A DNA stretch of 64,000 bases, taken from assembly GCA_030998015.1 (NCBI GenBank), contig JARWMV010000232.1:2356001-2420000 (forward strand). Direction: 5' to 3'. How positions within the stretch are numbered: the first letter of the stretch is position 1; each line of letters opens with the position of its first letter. Shown piece after piece: positions 47,753 through 59,330 of this stretch. This DNA is from Ceratorhiza oryzae-sativae. Taxonomy: Eukaryota; Basidiomycota; Agaricomycetes; Cantharellales; Ceratobasidiaceae. The notes beneath the pieces were generated by a model, which was not told where the DNA came from, did no database searches, and saw only the letters and a list, made by a program, of their open reading frames with translations. Position numbers and translations under genes: made by a program.

Positions 47753-50700
47753 ATGAATGACTTCTCTGATGACCCCGACTTTGAGATGGATTCTGCGTTC
47801 CTTGCGGAAATAGATGCCATTGAGGCAGCAATCGAGCCACCAAAAGTTGTTCCGTCGACGACATCGGGGTCCAAGCCAAATAAACTATCTACACGCTCTG
47901 TATCGGCCCCGAAGATAACCCAACAGGCAGGTTCTTCAAGCGCGTCAGGGGTAGCCAAACTGCCAATGCCGAATACCAATGGTGCTCCGTTTCGGCCAGC
48001 TGGAAGGTCCGTTTCGGCGGCTGATACTGGCCCTTCTGCCTCCAAAATTGGGAACGCTGTTCGGATGGCACTGGCATCGAGTCAAAACTCCAGCCTGCAT
48101 GGCACGTATTTCTTTGCTCAACCGTTTGCTACGAACCTGCCTAACCATGAAACAGGTTCGCAGGCTCAACCAAGTTGCCCTGTGCGCAAGGAACTATCCG
48201 ACCCAATATCCGATCCTATCAACACACCTACGCGCCCCACCCGAGCACCTAGTGTAGAATCCATTCCATCCCCATCTTCGGCTCGTGAGCGTGCAATCTC
48301 AGTCCACTCCTCCGACGATTACTCTTGCTACGAAATACCTGACGAAGCCTTCGACGAGATCGACGAGATCGCCGAGTCTGCTTACAATGGTTCTAGAGGC
48401 GCGCCTGCTTCAAGTGCAACACGCCAGATGAACCTCTTTGGAGGGGTTGTCCCACAGACCCCTGGTGAAAGTGGTAGCGGAAATCCTGTAAGGGCTTTCA
48501 GCTCGAGCGCAACATCCAGTGTACCTCGGCGAACGAACTCCAAGACCGATGGTCTGTTCGGTCGCCAGCACCATCGACAGCAAACCAAATCTTGGAACCA
48601 TGTTAAAGCCGCACAGAGGATCAGGGATAGTAAGAAGGGCAAAGTCCCTGCACGTGCTCAAGATGAAGAGGACGACGAGGAGCTAGAGCAATTTCCCGAT
48701 ATTGCGACACCGGATATACTGCCTGGTATGTAAAACCACTTCAAGTTAGTACCTTAACTGATTGATAACTTCGTATTCAGTTCAGTGAGTACGTACTATT
48801 TTCTGCTGGATTTAGCTCACCAATATTTACGCTAATCTACTCGGTGTAGACCAGTAAGTGACTTACGCAACTGATGGTTTGAGACTAACAATAAATGTCA
48901 GCCGACCGCGATGAGGTGTAAAGCAGACCCAAAGACGATTGATACGTGGATATTTCCTCTAAACAAGGAAAAGCGAGATTATCAGTTCAACATAATCAAA
49001 CATAGTTTATTCGATAATACTCTGGTTTCGTTGCCGACGGGACTTGGGAAGACTTTCATCGCGGGCACCGTGATGCTGAATTGTATGTGAAGTTCTTCTA
49101 TTTTAAGACCTAAACTTAGGGTGCCATAGTCTACAATTGGTTCCCGACCGGCAAAGTGGTTTTTGTGGCACCGACAAAACCTTTAGTAGCACAGCAGATT
49201 GAGGCATGTCACGACAGCTGTGGTATTCCCGGACGGGATGCGATCGAGCTTACAGGAACTGTCACAAAAGCGTTGAGGCGCAAGGCAGTAGGTGGTCAAT
49301 ACTGCTTGATACGTTTGTTTGACGCGGATGATCATAGTGGGAGGAACGTCGAGTATTCTACATGACCCCTCAGACATTCATAAATGACCTTCGAGACGGG
49401 ACATGTGACGCTCAGGATATAGTATTAGTCGTCATTGGTGAGTTCATCTTTAGGTGTATTGCTCCTGAGCTGACCACTGGGTTGTAGACGAAGCACATCG
49501 TGCAACTGGGGCATATGCCTATGTTACAATTGTGCATTATCTTATGGCTCACAACCCCCATCATCGGATATTGGCTCTTAGTGCTACTCCTGGGAAAAAC
49601 TCCGAATCAGTTCAAGCAATTGTGGATGGATTGCATATTAGCCGGATCGAGATTCGAGATGAACATAGCATGGATCTTCAGAAGTACATGTTCAAGAAGG
49701 CAAGTCGACGGCGTGTTTGTCATTTGGATTAAATACTCATAAATGCCATAGCATACCGACATCCAGATTGTGGAAATGAACGACGCTATCAACGCAATCA
49801 AAACTAGTTTAGCGGCTGTTATGTGGGTTAGTGACATCTTTCGACACCCCATGGGTAGACGATTTACCATTTTTGCAGCCTCTTATGAAGAACGCACAGG
49901 GAGCTGGGTATCTCAACAATGCCGATCCTGAAACGATGAACTCGTATCGACCGACCGCTGAACTGAGCAAAATTATGGCCAGCAAATCCAGCAATGGAGC
50001 ACGAGTAATTAAACCCCTGCAATATCTTTCTTCTCTCGCGCGAGCGATGGGTTATTTGGAAAGTTTTTTTTTTTTTCTTCTGGGTTTCCTGTGTTTGATT
50101 TCACCGCAACTGACCCATCGATTTATAGATCGAGTGTAGCGTTGCTATGTGCCAGCGATGCTTGAATGACTTCTACGCAAGTGGAAAGGATAGGTTCCAA
50201 TCAAACTGGAAGGACAACGACGACTGGAAAGCCACTATGAGCCACATCGAGAATCACCATCTGGAAGCCGTTTCATTGGGACTCAAGACTCAGTTTCCGC
50301 CCCATCCAAAAATGGAAAAGCTCAACCGCCTACTTCGTGAACACTTCAATGATGATGATGCGCAAGAAACTCGAGTCATGGTTTTCACCAATTTTCGAGA
50401 AAGTGTTGACGAGATTGTTGCACATTTGAATGAGAATGGGCCGAACATTCGAGCTGCCAGATTCATAGGACAGGGCCGGAGGAAAGGGTGGCGAGAAAGG
50501 GATGAATCAGAAAGAACAGATTGCGGTAAGTGGACCCCCCCCCGCCCCATCCCTTACGAACCTCAGCTAAAATTTTTGGTCAGGCAATCGGTCGTTTCAA
50601 AGCTGGTGAATTCAACGTGCTCGTTGCGACCTCCATTGGAGAAGAAGGGCTAGATATAGGAGAAATTGATTTGATTGTATGCTACGACGCTCAAAAAGCT

Positions 50701-52535
50701 CCTGTGCGAATGGTGAGTGGTTCAGGGAACTTTCGCAAGGCCATGTGTTGAAGTTATTATAGCTCCAAAGAGTTGGACGAACTGGGAGAAAACGTGATGG
50801 CAAGGTAGTTGTGCTCCTCGCTGAAATTCGAGAGGAAAAAAACTGGGATAAAGCAAAAGAGTCATACCGGGATGTCCAGAAAGCCATTATCGATGGATCT
50901 TCTATCGAGCTCTTCGGCGACGCTGCCAGGATGATACCCGATGGAGTCCAACCGCAGTGTGTGGAGAAGCTTCTGGATATCGAGCCTTACAACCGCGACG
51001 TGCACGGAAACCTCTCAGGTAAACGCTTGCGTACAAAGTCTGAAGGATCTTCAAGTACAAAAAAAAGAAAGCGCAGCGAGGACTTGAATCGAAATGTCCC
51101 CGAGGGTGCACTTATGGGTTTTATATCAGCTGCCTCCCTAACAGTGCGAAAGAAGTCAAAGAAGACAACGTCTACACCTCGCGTAGATGGGCTCGACTCA
51201 GACGACGAAGCCATCGAGGCAGGGGTATTTGCCAAACAACAAAGTCCCGATTCTGAATCGAATTCCGACATCCCTGTTCCCAACACAACGAAGACCAGGA
51301 CGAAGAAGGCAACAACAACCCCCAAGTCCACAAAGGCAAGCGCTAGGAAAACGTCGATTGCTGTGAACGATGAATCCCTTGAATCTCCCTCGCTATCTCA
51401 GCCTCTTGCGCCCTCCCCAAAACGAGGACGAAAACCCAAATCTACCGCCACTGGCTCGGTTTCTCTGCGCTCATTCAGCACTGGCAAAGGTGGCTCCCCT
51501 AAGCCTATGAAGACCGACGACGATTCTCTCCTGATAGGTAGCCCCGTCCCTACCTTGGGTTCTTCCCCTTTGATTATATCTCCACCCCGACCAAAGCCGT
51601 TTCCTCTAGCAGCTCGGCGGGCTGTTGCCTCGCCATCCTCCACGGACAACAAATGTAAATCCGGGGAAACGTCCGTACCACCACTTGTGCCGGCACCAGC
51701 TCCAGCACCCCTGAAACGGAATTTATCCTCGTTACTCCAGAGCGATTCGGATTTTGAGATTCTCAATTCTACCCCACCTAGAGCACCTTCCCCTCGGCCC
51801 AGCCCAACTAACGCTGATCGTCTGGAGTCTCTTCCGAAGCCGCTTGTATTCACTTCACCTGCGTCCCCCAGACTCGACCCGCCGACTGCCTCTCCTGATA
51901 ATTCTTCCCCGGTGCGAGCCCGACGGATAGCCCGCATGACCATCCTGGATTCTTCTCCTCTAGGTAGCCCATCAGAGAGCCAGGAAGAAAATGTTCCAAT
52001 CGCCCCAGCGACCCCTCCTCGCAGGCGTATCATTCGGAGAAAAAGGGCTAGCCCAGTCTCGGATGACGCCACGGAAGAGAAACGCGCTACCAAGGCCAGG
52101 CGGAACGGAAAAGGAAAACCAAGCATCTTGGACAAGCACCAGTTTCTCGAGACCGAGGCCCAGTTTTCAGGCTCAGAAGACGAAGACGGAGATTTCGATC
52201 CCGAAGGGGTCGAGAATGCCTACGACCGCTCCTTCGTGCGCGACTCGCCGCTCACCCAGGCGCCCGCAGGATACGACCAACACCTACATTACCGTCAGAG
52301 CCTCATGACCCAAGTCCCAGGCGGGTCTGGTCCCATTTTTGGCTCCGGTCCTGTACGGTTCAAAGACTACGTCGGGCGGGGAGGAGCCCTTGCTGGGTTG
52401 GGTCTCGGTAACAGGAGACGGCCAGGGGTTTCTAGCTCTCCTATCCGAGAAGGCCCCGCATCCCAATACGTGAACGACAGCTTTGTGGTAGATGATGAAG
52501 CTGACATTGAGTACGAGGAGTCTAGTGACAAGTAG
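47753..52535 (+). CDS. MPH1: FANCM/Mph1-type DEAH DNA helicase, two 4-nt microexons
   Basis: Mph1/FANCM is a 3'-5' DNA helicase that remodels forks and dissolves D-loops. The N-terminal exon (47753-48725) encodes about 324 mostly disordered residues ([20 protein letters not shown]). Two 4-nt exons (48781-48784, 48850-48853) then lead to [20 protein letters not shown]. The motor follows: Walker [29 protein letters not shown], the DEAH box ([15 protein letters not shown]) and LALSATPG; the second lobe has [32 protein letters not shown] and [14 protein letters not shown] long Ser/Pro/Lys-rich C-terminus of about 480 residues ends at TAG 52533-52535. A one-base G insertion is implied at about 50485-50492 before [10 protein letters not shown], and another indel next to a 14-T run at 50062. 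Both are probable sequence errors. Confidence 0.9.
48781..48784 (+). other. 4-nt microexon (TTCA) of MPH1
   Basis: This is the second exon of MPH1. It is preceded by the acceptor TATTCAG and followed by the strong donor GTGAGT. With the G left by exon 1 it makes a Val codon and the first two bases of a Gln codon. Flanking introns are 55 and 65 nt. It was deduced from frame and family continuity, not from transcripts. Confidence 0.75.
48850..48853 (+). other. 4-nt microexon (ACCA) of MPH1
   Basis: This is the third exon of MPH1, between acceptor GGTGTAG and donor GTAAGT, followed by a 48-nt intron ending TGTCAG. It completes the Gln codon and adds a Pro codon, so that the protein reads [15 protein letters not shown]. 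Both microexons are required to keep the frame into the helicase domain. Confidence 0.75.
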
Positions 52536-52856
52536 TAGTCATCGCCCTCGCAGTCTGCATTTTCACTCCTTGATTATCATGCCACTTATACCGACAATGG
52601 TGTATGATTCAATCTTCAGATGGCGCATATATCCTCTTATCTTCTACATATTCTATATCCAAATAAGAGAACATTTGATGCATAGATTCATGGCGGCGAG
52701 TCAGGCGGCTCCCTATATTGGGGAGGCTTGAAGCTCAGTCTTGGAAGGCACAGCTGCTAAGCATGGATTTGCCGAGTCTGTAACTACAAGCGGGATGATA
52801 TATGAAAATTTGGCAGTACAGAAAAAAAAACAGGATGGAACGGGGTGGAACATGAA

Positions 52857-54529
52857 TTAAACGATGGCCGCGGAGCTGGACCTATAAGCTTGCGTGCCAC
52901 ATGAGACAGCCAGGAAGGTCGACCTAGACTCCCAGGTCCCGAGGAAGCCGTTGCTATATGTTTGGATTTCATACGTGGGAACCTGCAGAAAATGTAATAG
53001 GAGTTGTCTGCGCAGAACGAGGCGGGGCGGTGGAGGTGGAGGTGGATCCTCGATGCTAGGTGACGGCGGAGGTGCGATGTCTGGTGGCGGCGGGGGTATG
53101 AACTTCATTGGAGGTGGGGGTGGAACAGCGAAAGATTCTGGCCTTGGAGACGTAACAGAATACGGGCTAGTCATTTCGACGTCGGGTTCCGTTGAATTGG
53201 TAGTATCCAGAGTCGTCCAACCACCTCGTGTAAAAGCCCCTGAAAGCTTACGGGATTCAGCAGTTGAAACGCCTTGAATGGGTACAGTGACAGGCGAGGC
53301 AGTAGTAGCGGTGGCCGTCCAGCCAGATTTTTTGAAGCCGCTAACTCCTACAGGAGCAACGCGGCTGCCCGAAGAGTCCGCGGCCGCATTGACGGCAGTC
53401 CATCCACTTCGCTTGGCAGACGAGTCATTCACAGGGGCAAATCCACCTCCGGGTGCGACAGTTGACCTGGCACCTGGCTGTGCAATTGGGACAACGGGAA
53501 GGGAAGAAGCAACGACGGCAGGCGTATACTTGATCCCAGCGGCAGCGGCCATCTTTTTCATTTCTTTCTCTTCACGCTTCTTTTCTTTGGCTTTTCGTGT
53601 CGCTATTTCGCCGGCTTGACGTTGGCGCGCAGTGGCTTGCTGTTCTTTAGAACGCTGAGTCCCAGAGCTATGCATCAATAAATGAGCCAGAGCCTCGTGA
53701 ACCAACAAACATACCACAAACGTGGGCATGTGCATAGCTACGAACATGTTCATCATATTGAGCGACGTTGGAATATTGTTTATCGCAGTCCTCGCAATAA
53801 AAGGGACGAAGTGTGTCCTTGACCTGGGTCTTCCGCTGTTCCTTGGCAGCAACTGATTGCTGGCCAGAACATGAGCAACTCGGTTGCCCTCGCGCCTTGG
53901 CGGAGTTCTAGAACTTACTTCGCGATTCCTGCGCTGTTCTTCAGTCTCCTTGATCATGCGCTCAGATTCTAGTCCGCGGCGCTGGGATACCGTGGACTCG
54001 ATGACGCGCGCTTCGTGGGATGCTTTCCCTAGGCCCATGGCGTCCAGTTTGACCAGAAACGGGATAGGATCAGGTCGTCCTAGAACCCAGTCAGTACACG
54101 TTGGGCAAAAAGACAACAACATTCATACCCTCTCCTGAAGCTCCAAGACCTTGTCCCTCCTTCCAGCCCATCCTGGCTAGCATTCCAAACCCCTTATTGG
54201 TGGAGCTTATTTTTGTGTCCACTGTGACTGGCTCGCGAACAACACCACGGATGTAGTTATCATAAACGCTTATATCCTCTTCTTTGTTATTGATGGGATC
54301 GGGCGAGGGTGATCGAGACGCAATCGAGACGTTGTCTTCGGACTCTTCAGAAAGCGACGGAGAACGGGAACGAGGGCGGGAACGCTGCAAGAGGCAGAAG
54401 AATAGGCATGGGAGTCGTCAAGGTTCCTGTCGTCCTTAAGGAGAAAGATACCTTCAACGAGGAGGCGGCAGGCCCCTCTGTCTGCGCCATCGTTATTTCA
54501 TTCCATCGTTTTATCATGGCCTCGGACAT
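52857..54529 (-). CDS. G-patch and C2H2 zinc-finger protein (GPATCH8-like)
   Basis: Such proteins are RNA-processing factors; G-patches activate DEAH RNA helicases. The start at 54529 (MSEAMIKRWNEITMAQTEGP) is spliced to an Arg/Ser region (RSRPRSRSPSLSEESED). The G-patch follows: KGFGMLARMGWKEGQGLGAS, then PIPFLVKLDAMGLG. A coiled segment (QRRGLESERMIKETEEQRRN) precedes one zinc finger, FYCEDCDKQYSNVAQYDEH...SYAHAH. Next is a Lys/Glu-rich helix (KAKEKKREEKEMKKMAAAAG). Three similar KRSGWTAV/KKSGWTAT/TRGGWTTL repeats and a poly-Pro tail end it, with TAA at 52857. The order G-patch, coil, C2H2 matches GPATCH8/SON-type proteins. Introns near 53663-53722 and 53870-53940 are inferred. The gene is convergent with MPH1. 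Confidence 0.83.
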
Positions 54530-54636
54530 GGTGGGTGGCGTGTAGTTGGTGTGGCTAAGTTGGAACAGGCGCTCGAGAGGTCACATGGTTCGGCGGCGTT
54601 GGCTTGGATTTATAGGGACATGTTTACGATCAAATC

Positions 54637-55460
54637 GTGCTTGCCGCCATCATCCTTGACATGCACATGGGTGATACTCGAAGGAAGCGATACAATCCGT
54701 TCCCTGGGCTTTATGGCCTCATATTTCTTAATTTAGAGCCTCTTTCGACACTTATTCCAGCGGCTGCAACTGTCTTTGTTCCACGGCGCCTCTTGGTTTT
54801 ACAATGGACAAGTTCCGGGGGGTGCGTTGCAGTCGGTCGATGGTCCACATGTCAAGATGGTCCTCGGCCAACTGGTAAACGGTATGTACCTTGATTCTCA
54901 GCCCATTAAAATATGTTGCCACTCGCATTCGCTGCTTCATTTTACCGGTCCGAAACCGGGAGACTGACTGGAATCTTAGCATATGCTGTTATTGGGATGC
55001 TTTCCGCCTTCGGCTTCCGCGCGGTTCGGAGAGCTCTTCCTCATGACCCGGTTGCGCAGGATCGTATATTAGGAGCATCTATAACTGTTTTGGCCGTGGC
55101 AGATGTAAGCGGTCTTAAACTCGGACCACAATTAGTGTATTTATACTTATACGATTCCCCATTTTCAGCTAAGCCAGTGAGCAGACATGAGGATATCCAT
55201 GGGGGTTGGCTAATTTTTTTTCCGCCCATAGTATTGCCGCAACGGTGGCCGCCCTCCCTTGGGAGGTTGTGACAAACCCATCAGTCTGGAATGGTACTGT
55301 TTATGGTAATATTATAGGCTCTGCTTTTTTCTTCGTTTTAAGGTGAGTCGTCTGTACTCACAACCAAGTGAGCCTGTTCTCACTCCAACCCACAAGGATG
55401 TCTTGGTTTGCCGGTATTGGTCGACAATCAGCAGCCTCTGCATCCCTAAAGGCTGAATAA
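54637..55460 (+). CDS. DUF7704-like four-helix membrane protein with an 8-nt microexon; frame broken
   Basis: The protein resembles a family of small basidiomycete membrane proteins of unknown function that I know as DUF7704. Recognisable blocks are NPFPGLYGLIFLNLEPLSTL, GASWFYNGQVPGG, GRLTGILAYAVIGML, FGFRAVRRALPHDPVAQDRI, then VLAVADLSHIAATVAALPWE and NPSVWNGTVYGNIIGSAFFF. The last exon MSWFAGIGRQSAASA ends at TAA 55458-55460. The ADLSHIAA junction needs an 8-nt exon at 55169-55176. Near 54784 an extra C shifts the frame between VFVP and GASWFYN. The join around 54890-54930 could not be resolved. It could be a pseudogene or a real gene with consensus errors. The start is a guess (54637 or 54661). 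Confidence 0.6.
55169..55176 (+). other. 8-nt microexon (CTAAGCCA) of the DUF7704-like gene
   Basis: It lies between the acceptor ATTTTCAG and the donor GTGAGC, with flanking introns of 64 nt (55105-55168) and 55 nt (55177-55231). Including it yields ADLSHIAATVAALPW, which is the expected family sequence. Skipping it breaks the frame. Confidence 0.7.
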
Positions 55461-57547
55461 CTTGTATTGAAAGTAACAATCTTGAATCAATCGCAATTTG
55501 TTATTGGGTGTGCAATGTTTGGTGCTATGGACTTCTAGGGCGCCATCTGCTGGGTAAGTGCGCGAATTCCCATGGGCACAAGTCAGCGTAGTCAGCGCGA
55601 GCATTTGTGGATCGACTGTTGCCAAGACGTGGCTAAGGATCGATTTTTTTTTCAGATGCAAAACGCTCTGGTATCTAGGTGACCACGGTGTTGATCAGAA
55701 CTATCGTGTCAGCGAAGACTCCCTTCCACCACAAAATTGATCATCGTGCCGATCTTTTCCCCAGCACGAGGTATAAACTTGGCCATTTGTACCTATTTTT
55801 ACACACTTCTACTTAGCTGGCCAGGGGTACCACCATCGATTCCGGTGTGTCCGGTCTTGCAATATTCGCAGGCCAGGCAAAGATGGGGGGTTTGCTGTTT
55901 CAGACCCACGCGCATGTATCCGCTTTAGGTGAACGAACAATGAAACCTGCCGGGGTGACAAGGCCGTGACCCGACTCGGATTAGACATATAAGTCAAAGG
56001 CATTGAGTGATGCCGAGGAGGCGTTTAGAATTCTCCGGAAAATAAGGCACCCGTTGGGCGCTGGAATTTAACTCGGCAGAGTAAATATATATATTATAAT
56101 CCAATAATAGCTCGCGCAAGCCCCCATGCGAGAGCAGGGCGATATCATTGCGCCAAGTCGGCAAACAAGGCCCGTTACGACGAGGGAATTCGGGAGGAGG
56201 CAGAGGCTTCCGAGAAACCGTGTTGGTGTACAGGCGGCCGCGTGGTGTCCCCTTGTCGACGCCGCCGGGTACGATGGAAGCCACTCTTTCTAGCTCGTCT
56301 CGCCGCTGCATCGAATTTCAGATGCTGTCGATCGCCGCGGACTCCGGTCACTGCGCTCGGCAAACACGGACTTGTGCTTGCTGGTCGTTGCGGGGGACAA
56401 CAAACGCGATACAAGCTCGTGTAGTCTGATTCGCAATTGAGAGACCGTCGTGTGCTTTATTGCATTCACTATGAGCGGTTCCCTCGTTTTCATGTCTCTT
56501 CGACCATGCGTCAGCCTTGTGTTTTCAGACAAAAACAGACCTTTCTTCGACCGCAAGGTATTTATGCGCTGCTCTTTGTTTTCTGATTGCTCTCTCGACA
56601 GCTTTATCTTGGTATTGCGTATGAGCCTGGCGAATAGCGCTCCTTTTTAGATCTCCTATTCTTATTCCCAGCGCTGGTTGGGTGGAGGTTGCGTTGACGG
56701 CGATCACTCGCATGACGCTCATCACCATAGCAGAAATTTGACCTCGACTCTAAAGACAAAATGAAATCTCGTGGGCGGTGGCTTTGAATGGCCAGACCGC
56801 GCAAGCGCGTTCATGCCCAGGGAGAGTGTCTCGAGTTGAATCTGGGTGTGACCTATGATACAATCTATAGCATAGGGCGACTCTATGCTATTTTTTTCGC
56901 CCCAACGGACGTTGGAGAGCGCCGAGGTTAATATGCCGATTATGGCAAGGTGACTGTGACTGGGCCGGGCTGATCGGGGGCCGCCCCTGGTTGCCAGGAA
57001 AAAAGGACCCTGAAAATCGGCCGTCGTGCGTGCGCCGGAAACTCTTATTAGCCTTGGTCTTGGGCGGAGGTCGCTCGTATCGGCCCCTCCCACCTCTTCC
57101 TCACCACCACCACCTCTTTGGTGCCTCTTCTCGCTCTGCAGCTGTGCTGCATCTTTCTTTTTGTAAGTCCCATTTCACTCGCCCCCCCTCCCCCTGCCGT
57201 CGTCGGCCACGCCCCAGACAGCAGGCATATAATATAGATGCGTGCCTGGATAACAAAACGACGACAGCACACCTGTCAGCGTCGGGCAGCCAGCGCTGGA
57301 CCGCAAGGGTCGATTCCCATATGTCTTCTGAGCGTCTATCACACCGCCTTCCTATTCGTCCGTCTTTTCCGAAGCTAACTCTCCACCCTTCCTTGGCATA
57401 TATCTATACTTTGCCTGCACGCACCGCATATCGCCACTGCCCGATGACAGTGTTTCGTTCCGCACTATCCTAGACGGATTTTTACTCTCCTTCGCTCCAT
57501 CCATCGTCAACCGACTTTTTCGTTCGCTCTACTATTATCGCTTGATC
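55461..57547. other. Intergenic, long leader of the Gly/Asn-rich gene
   Basis: Over 2 kb without a supportable gene. Frames are below about 160 codons and overlap on both strands with no recognisable motif. The segment 57040-57540 is pyrimidine-rich with CT runs (TTCGCTCTACTATT, CTCCTTCGCTCCATCC) just before the ATG, typical of a strongly expressed fungal promoter and leader. Nothing else was identified. Confidence 0.45.
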
Positions 57548-58744
57548 ATGAAGTTTTCCGCTGCGCTTTTCGCATCGCTCGCGGCCTGCTTGGTCTCTTC
57601 CACGCTCGCACGAGACATCCCGCTCGACTCGATCATTGCCGCCCGCCAGAACAGGAACGGGGGCGGGAACCGAAACGGCAATGGTGGGAACAACGGCGGG
57701 AATAATGGCGGGAATAACGGCGGGAACAATGGCGGGAACGCCGGTGGAAACCCCCAGACTTCCAAGAGTGAGTGTTTTTCGTCTTGCTGCGCTTCGTCGG
57801 GACTGACTGTCCGTTGGGTAATCTAGCGCTTGACCCGAGTGTCATTTGTTCCAACTTTGCCAAAACTGGCCAAGAGGGCAAGACCGACCCAGGTCAAGTC
57901 GCTAGCTTGACGTCGACCAATAACTTGTAAGCCTTTGCCAACGAAAGAAGAGCGCATTATTGACGTGTATGCGCAGCATCAACTTTTGCGTCGGCAAGAC
58001 TCTGACCAACGGTCAGCAAGTCAAGGGAGGCAGTTGCAATCCCGTGCCAATGGGCAACTTGCCTTCTACGGCCAACCAGCCTAGTGCGTACATTCACCTA
58101 GTTCTCATCTCCAGCGTACTCAAGTTTCTCTATTTTATTGATCCACAGGCAGCAAGTTTGTTTCGCCCGCCAATTTGGACACGATCCCTGCCAACAAGGC
58201 GTTTACAGTCCAGATGGCAGTCAGGAATCTGGCCACCGGAAACTTTGTGAACCCGCAGACAAACTACTTTGCTGCGCCGCAACAACTGAACGGCCAAGGA
58301 ATCATCATTGCGCACTCCCACATCGTCATTGAACAGATCGACTCGCTCAAGTCGACCAAGGTCACCGACCCTAACAAGTTTGCGTTCTTCCAAGGCTTGA
58401 ATGCCGCAGCCAAGGGTGGCGTCTTGAGTGCAACTGTCACTGGTGGTCTACCTGCGGGCACGTACAGGATCGCGTCGATCAACACGAGCGCAAACCACGC
58501 TCCTGTGGTTGGGCCTGTTGCTCAGCATGGCACGTTCGATGATATGATCTACATCACTGTTGGTGGCAACGGGGGTAACGGAGGTAACAATGGTGGCAAC
58601 AACGGCGGCAACAACGGCGGCAACAATGGCGGCAACAACGGTAATGCTGGTAACAATGGCGGCAACACCGGAGGCGGAAGGGGTAATGGCAAGGGCGGCA
58701 AGAAGTTTGGTCGAAGGATTTCGGCCCGCGACGGCAAGGTATGA
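57548..58744 (+). CDS. Secreted Gly/Asn-rich repeat protein of unknown function
   Basis: The start at 57548 gives a clear signal peptide (MKFSAALFASLAACLVSSTL) and a dibasic-like processing region (IIAARQNRN). A Gly/Asn repeat of about 35 residues follows. The globular part runs ALDPSVICSNFAKTG, then INFCVGKTLTNGQQVKGGSC, and continues with VSPANLDTIPANKAFTVQMA, NYFAAPQQLNGQGIIIAHSH and GGVLSATVTGGLPAGTYRIA. A second, longer Gly/Asn repeat and a basic tail end it. Three introns of about 50-60 nt fit. The middle domain is conserved in many basidiomycetes and is often given an unrelated ribosomal name in databases, as I recall; nothing here supports a ribosomal role. A cell-wall or extracellular matrix role is a guess. 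Confidence 0.8.
57651..57751 (+). repeat. Tandem codon repeat encoding Gly-Gly-Asn-Asn (first block)
   Basis: Near-perfect 12-base units of the type GGC-GGG-AAC-AAT run through the N-terminal part of the secreted protein just after the signal peptide. It is coding low-complexity sequence, not a CRISPR array. Unit number is likely to vary between strains. Confidence 0.75.
58560..58703 (+). repeat. Tandem codon repeat encoding Gly-Gly-Asn-Asn (second block)
   Basis: A second array of about 12-base GGC-GGC-AAC-AAC units close to the C-terminus of the same secreted protein. It shows the same amino acid pattern as the first block but partly different codon choice (GGC where the first uses GGG). 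The antisense strand gives a Leu/Pro-rich open frame that is only a shadow. Confidence 0.75.
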
Positions 58745-59330
58745 TAGTTGGTCTCTTGCGTCTATGCACCGCTGACGATGTGTATTATTCCAGTCCCGAC
58801 TGTAATTGTTCTGCTGCTATTCCCCTAGATGTCTGTTAATACGAGTGATCCTGTTGTTTGCGATGTTTTTATTGGTTGCGTACTAGGAGGGACCGGAGCC
58901 CTGCAGTCAAACGACCGCTTTTCATTCTTGTTGTGCCAGATGGCCGTTACGATCTTTTGTACTATTGATTTTGTTTGAATGATTTCGTTCGACTTGTGAT
59001 GTCTGGCGATGGCCTTGAGAACATTGCACGTGAGCTGGCCAGTCACCTCTTGGGTCGAGTACGGACATCAGCCTGACGTGAGACCCAAGCGACGACCGCG
59101 ATACTCGTGATTTTGCCCTCGACTGCGTCGTATCAGTGCCCGAGTTACAGTAGTGACTTGATCCCCAGCGTTTGTTGCGACCTGGTGAATGGCAGGCCAG
59201 CCGTGGAGTAGCACCGTGTGGCATTCTCGGGACGTCCCGACCGCTGACGTTTGGGTCGACAGACGCCGCAACACAGTTCACTGCGCCTCCACCTGCACCT
59301 TCCATTTTGCGTCTCGAGCGACGTGTGACG
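58745..59330. other. Intergenic; nothing supportable
   Basis: About 590 bp between the secreted protein gene and the RanBPM gene. An open plus-strand frame extends upstream of the RanBPM start to about 59172 without an earlier ATG that looks better. No other feature was seen. Confidence 0.4.

Noticed and set aside
51398..52135. Minus-strand open frame of 245 codons
   Set aside because: Antisense of the long disordered MPH1 C-terminal region, which is a single open exon in frame with the helicase.
53780..53830. Apparent frame break in the zinc finger of the G-patch gene
   Set aside because: Re-reading the complementary strand shows four T in a row, so RPFYCEDCDKQY is continuous; the longer open frame in this place is a shadow crossing an intron.
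57640..58705. Regular short repeats resembling a CRISPR-like or satellite array
   Set aside because: The units are in-frame GGN/AAC codon repeats inside a secreted protein; there are no unique spacers.
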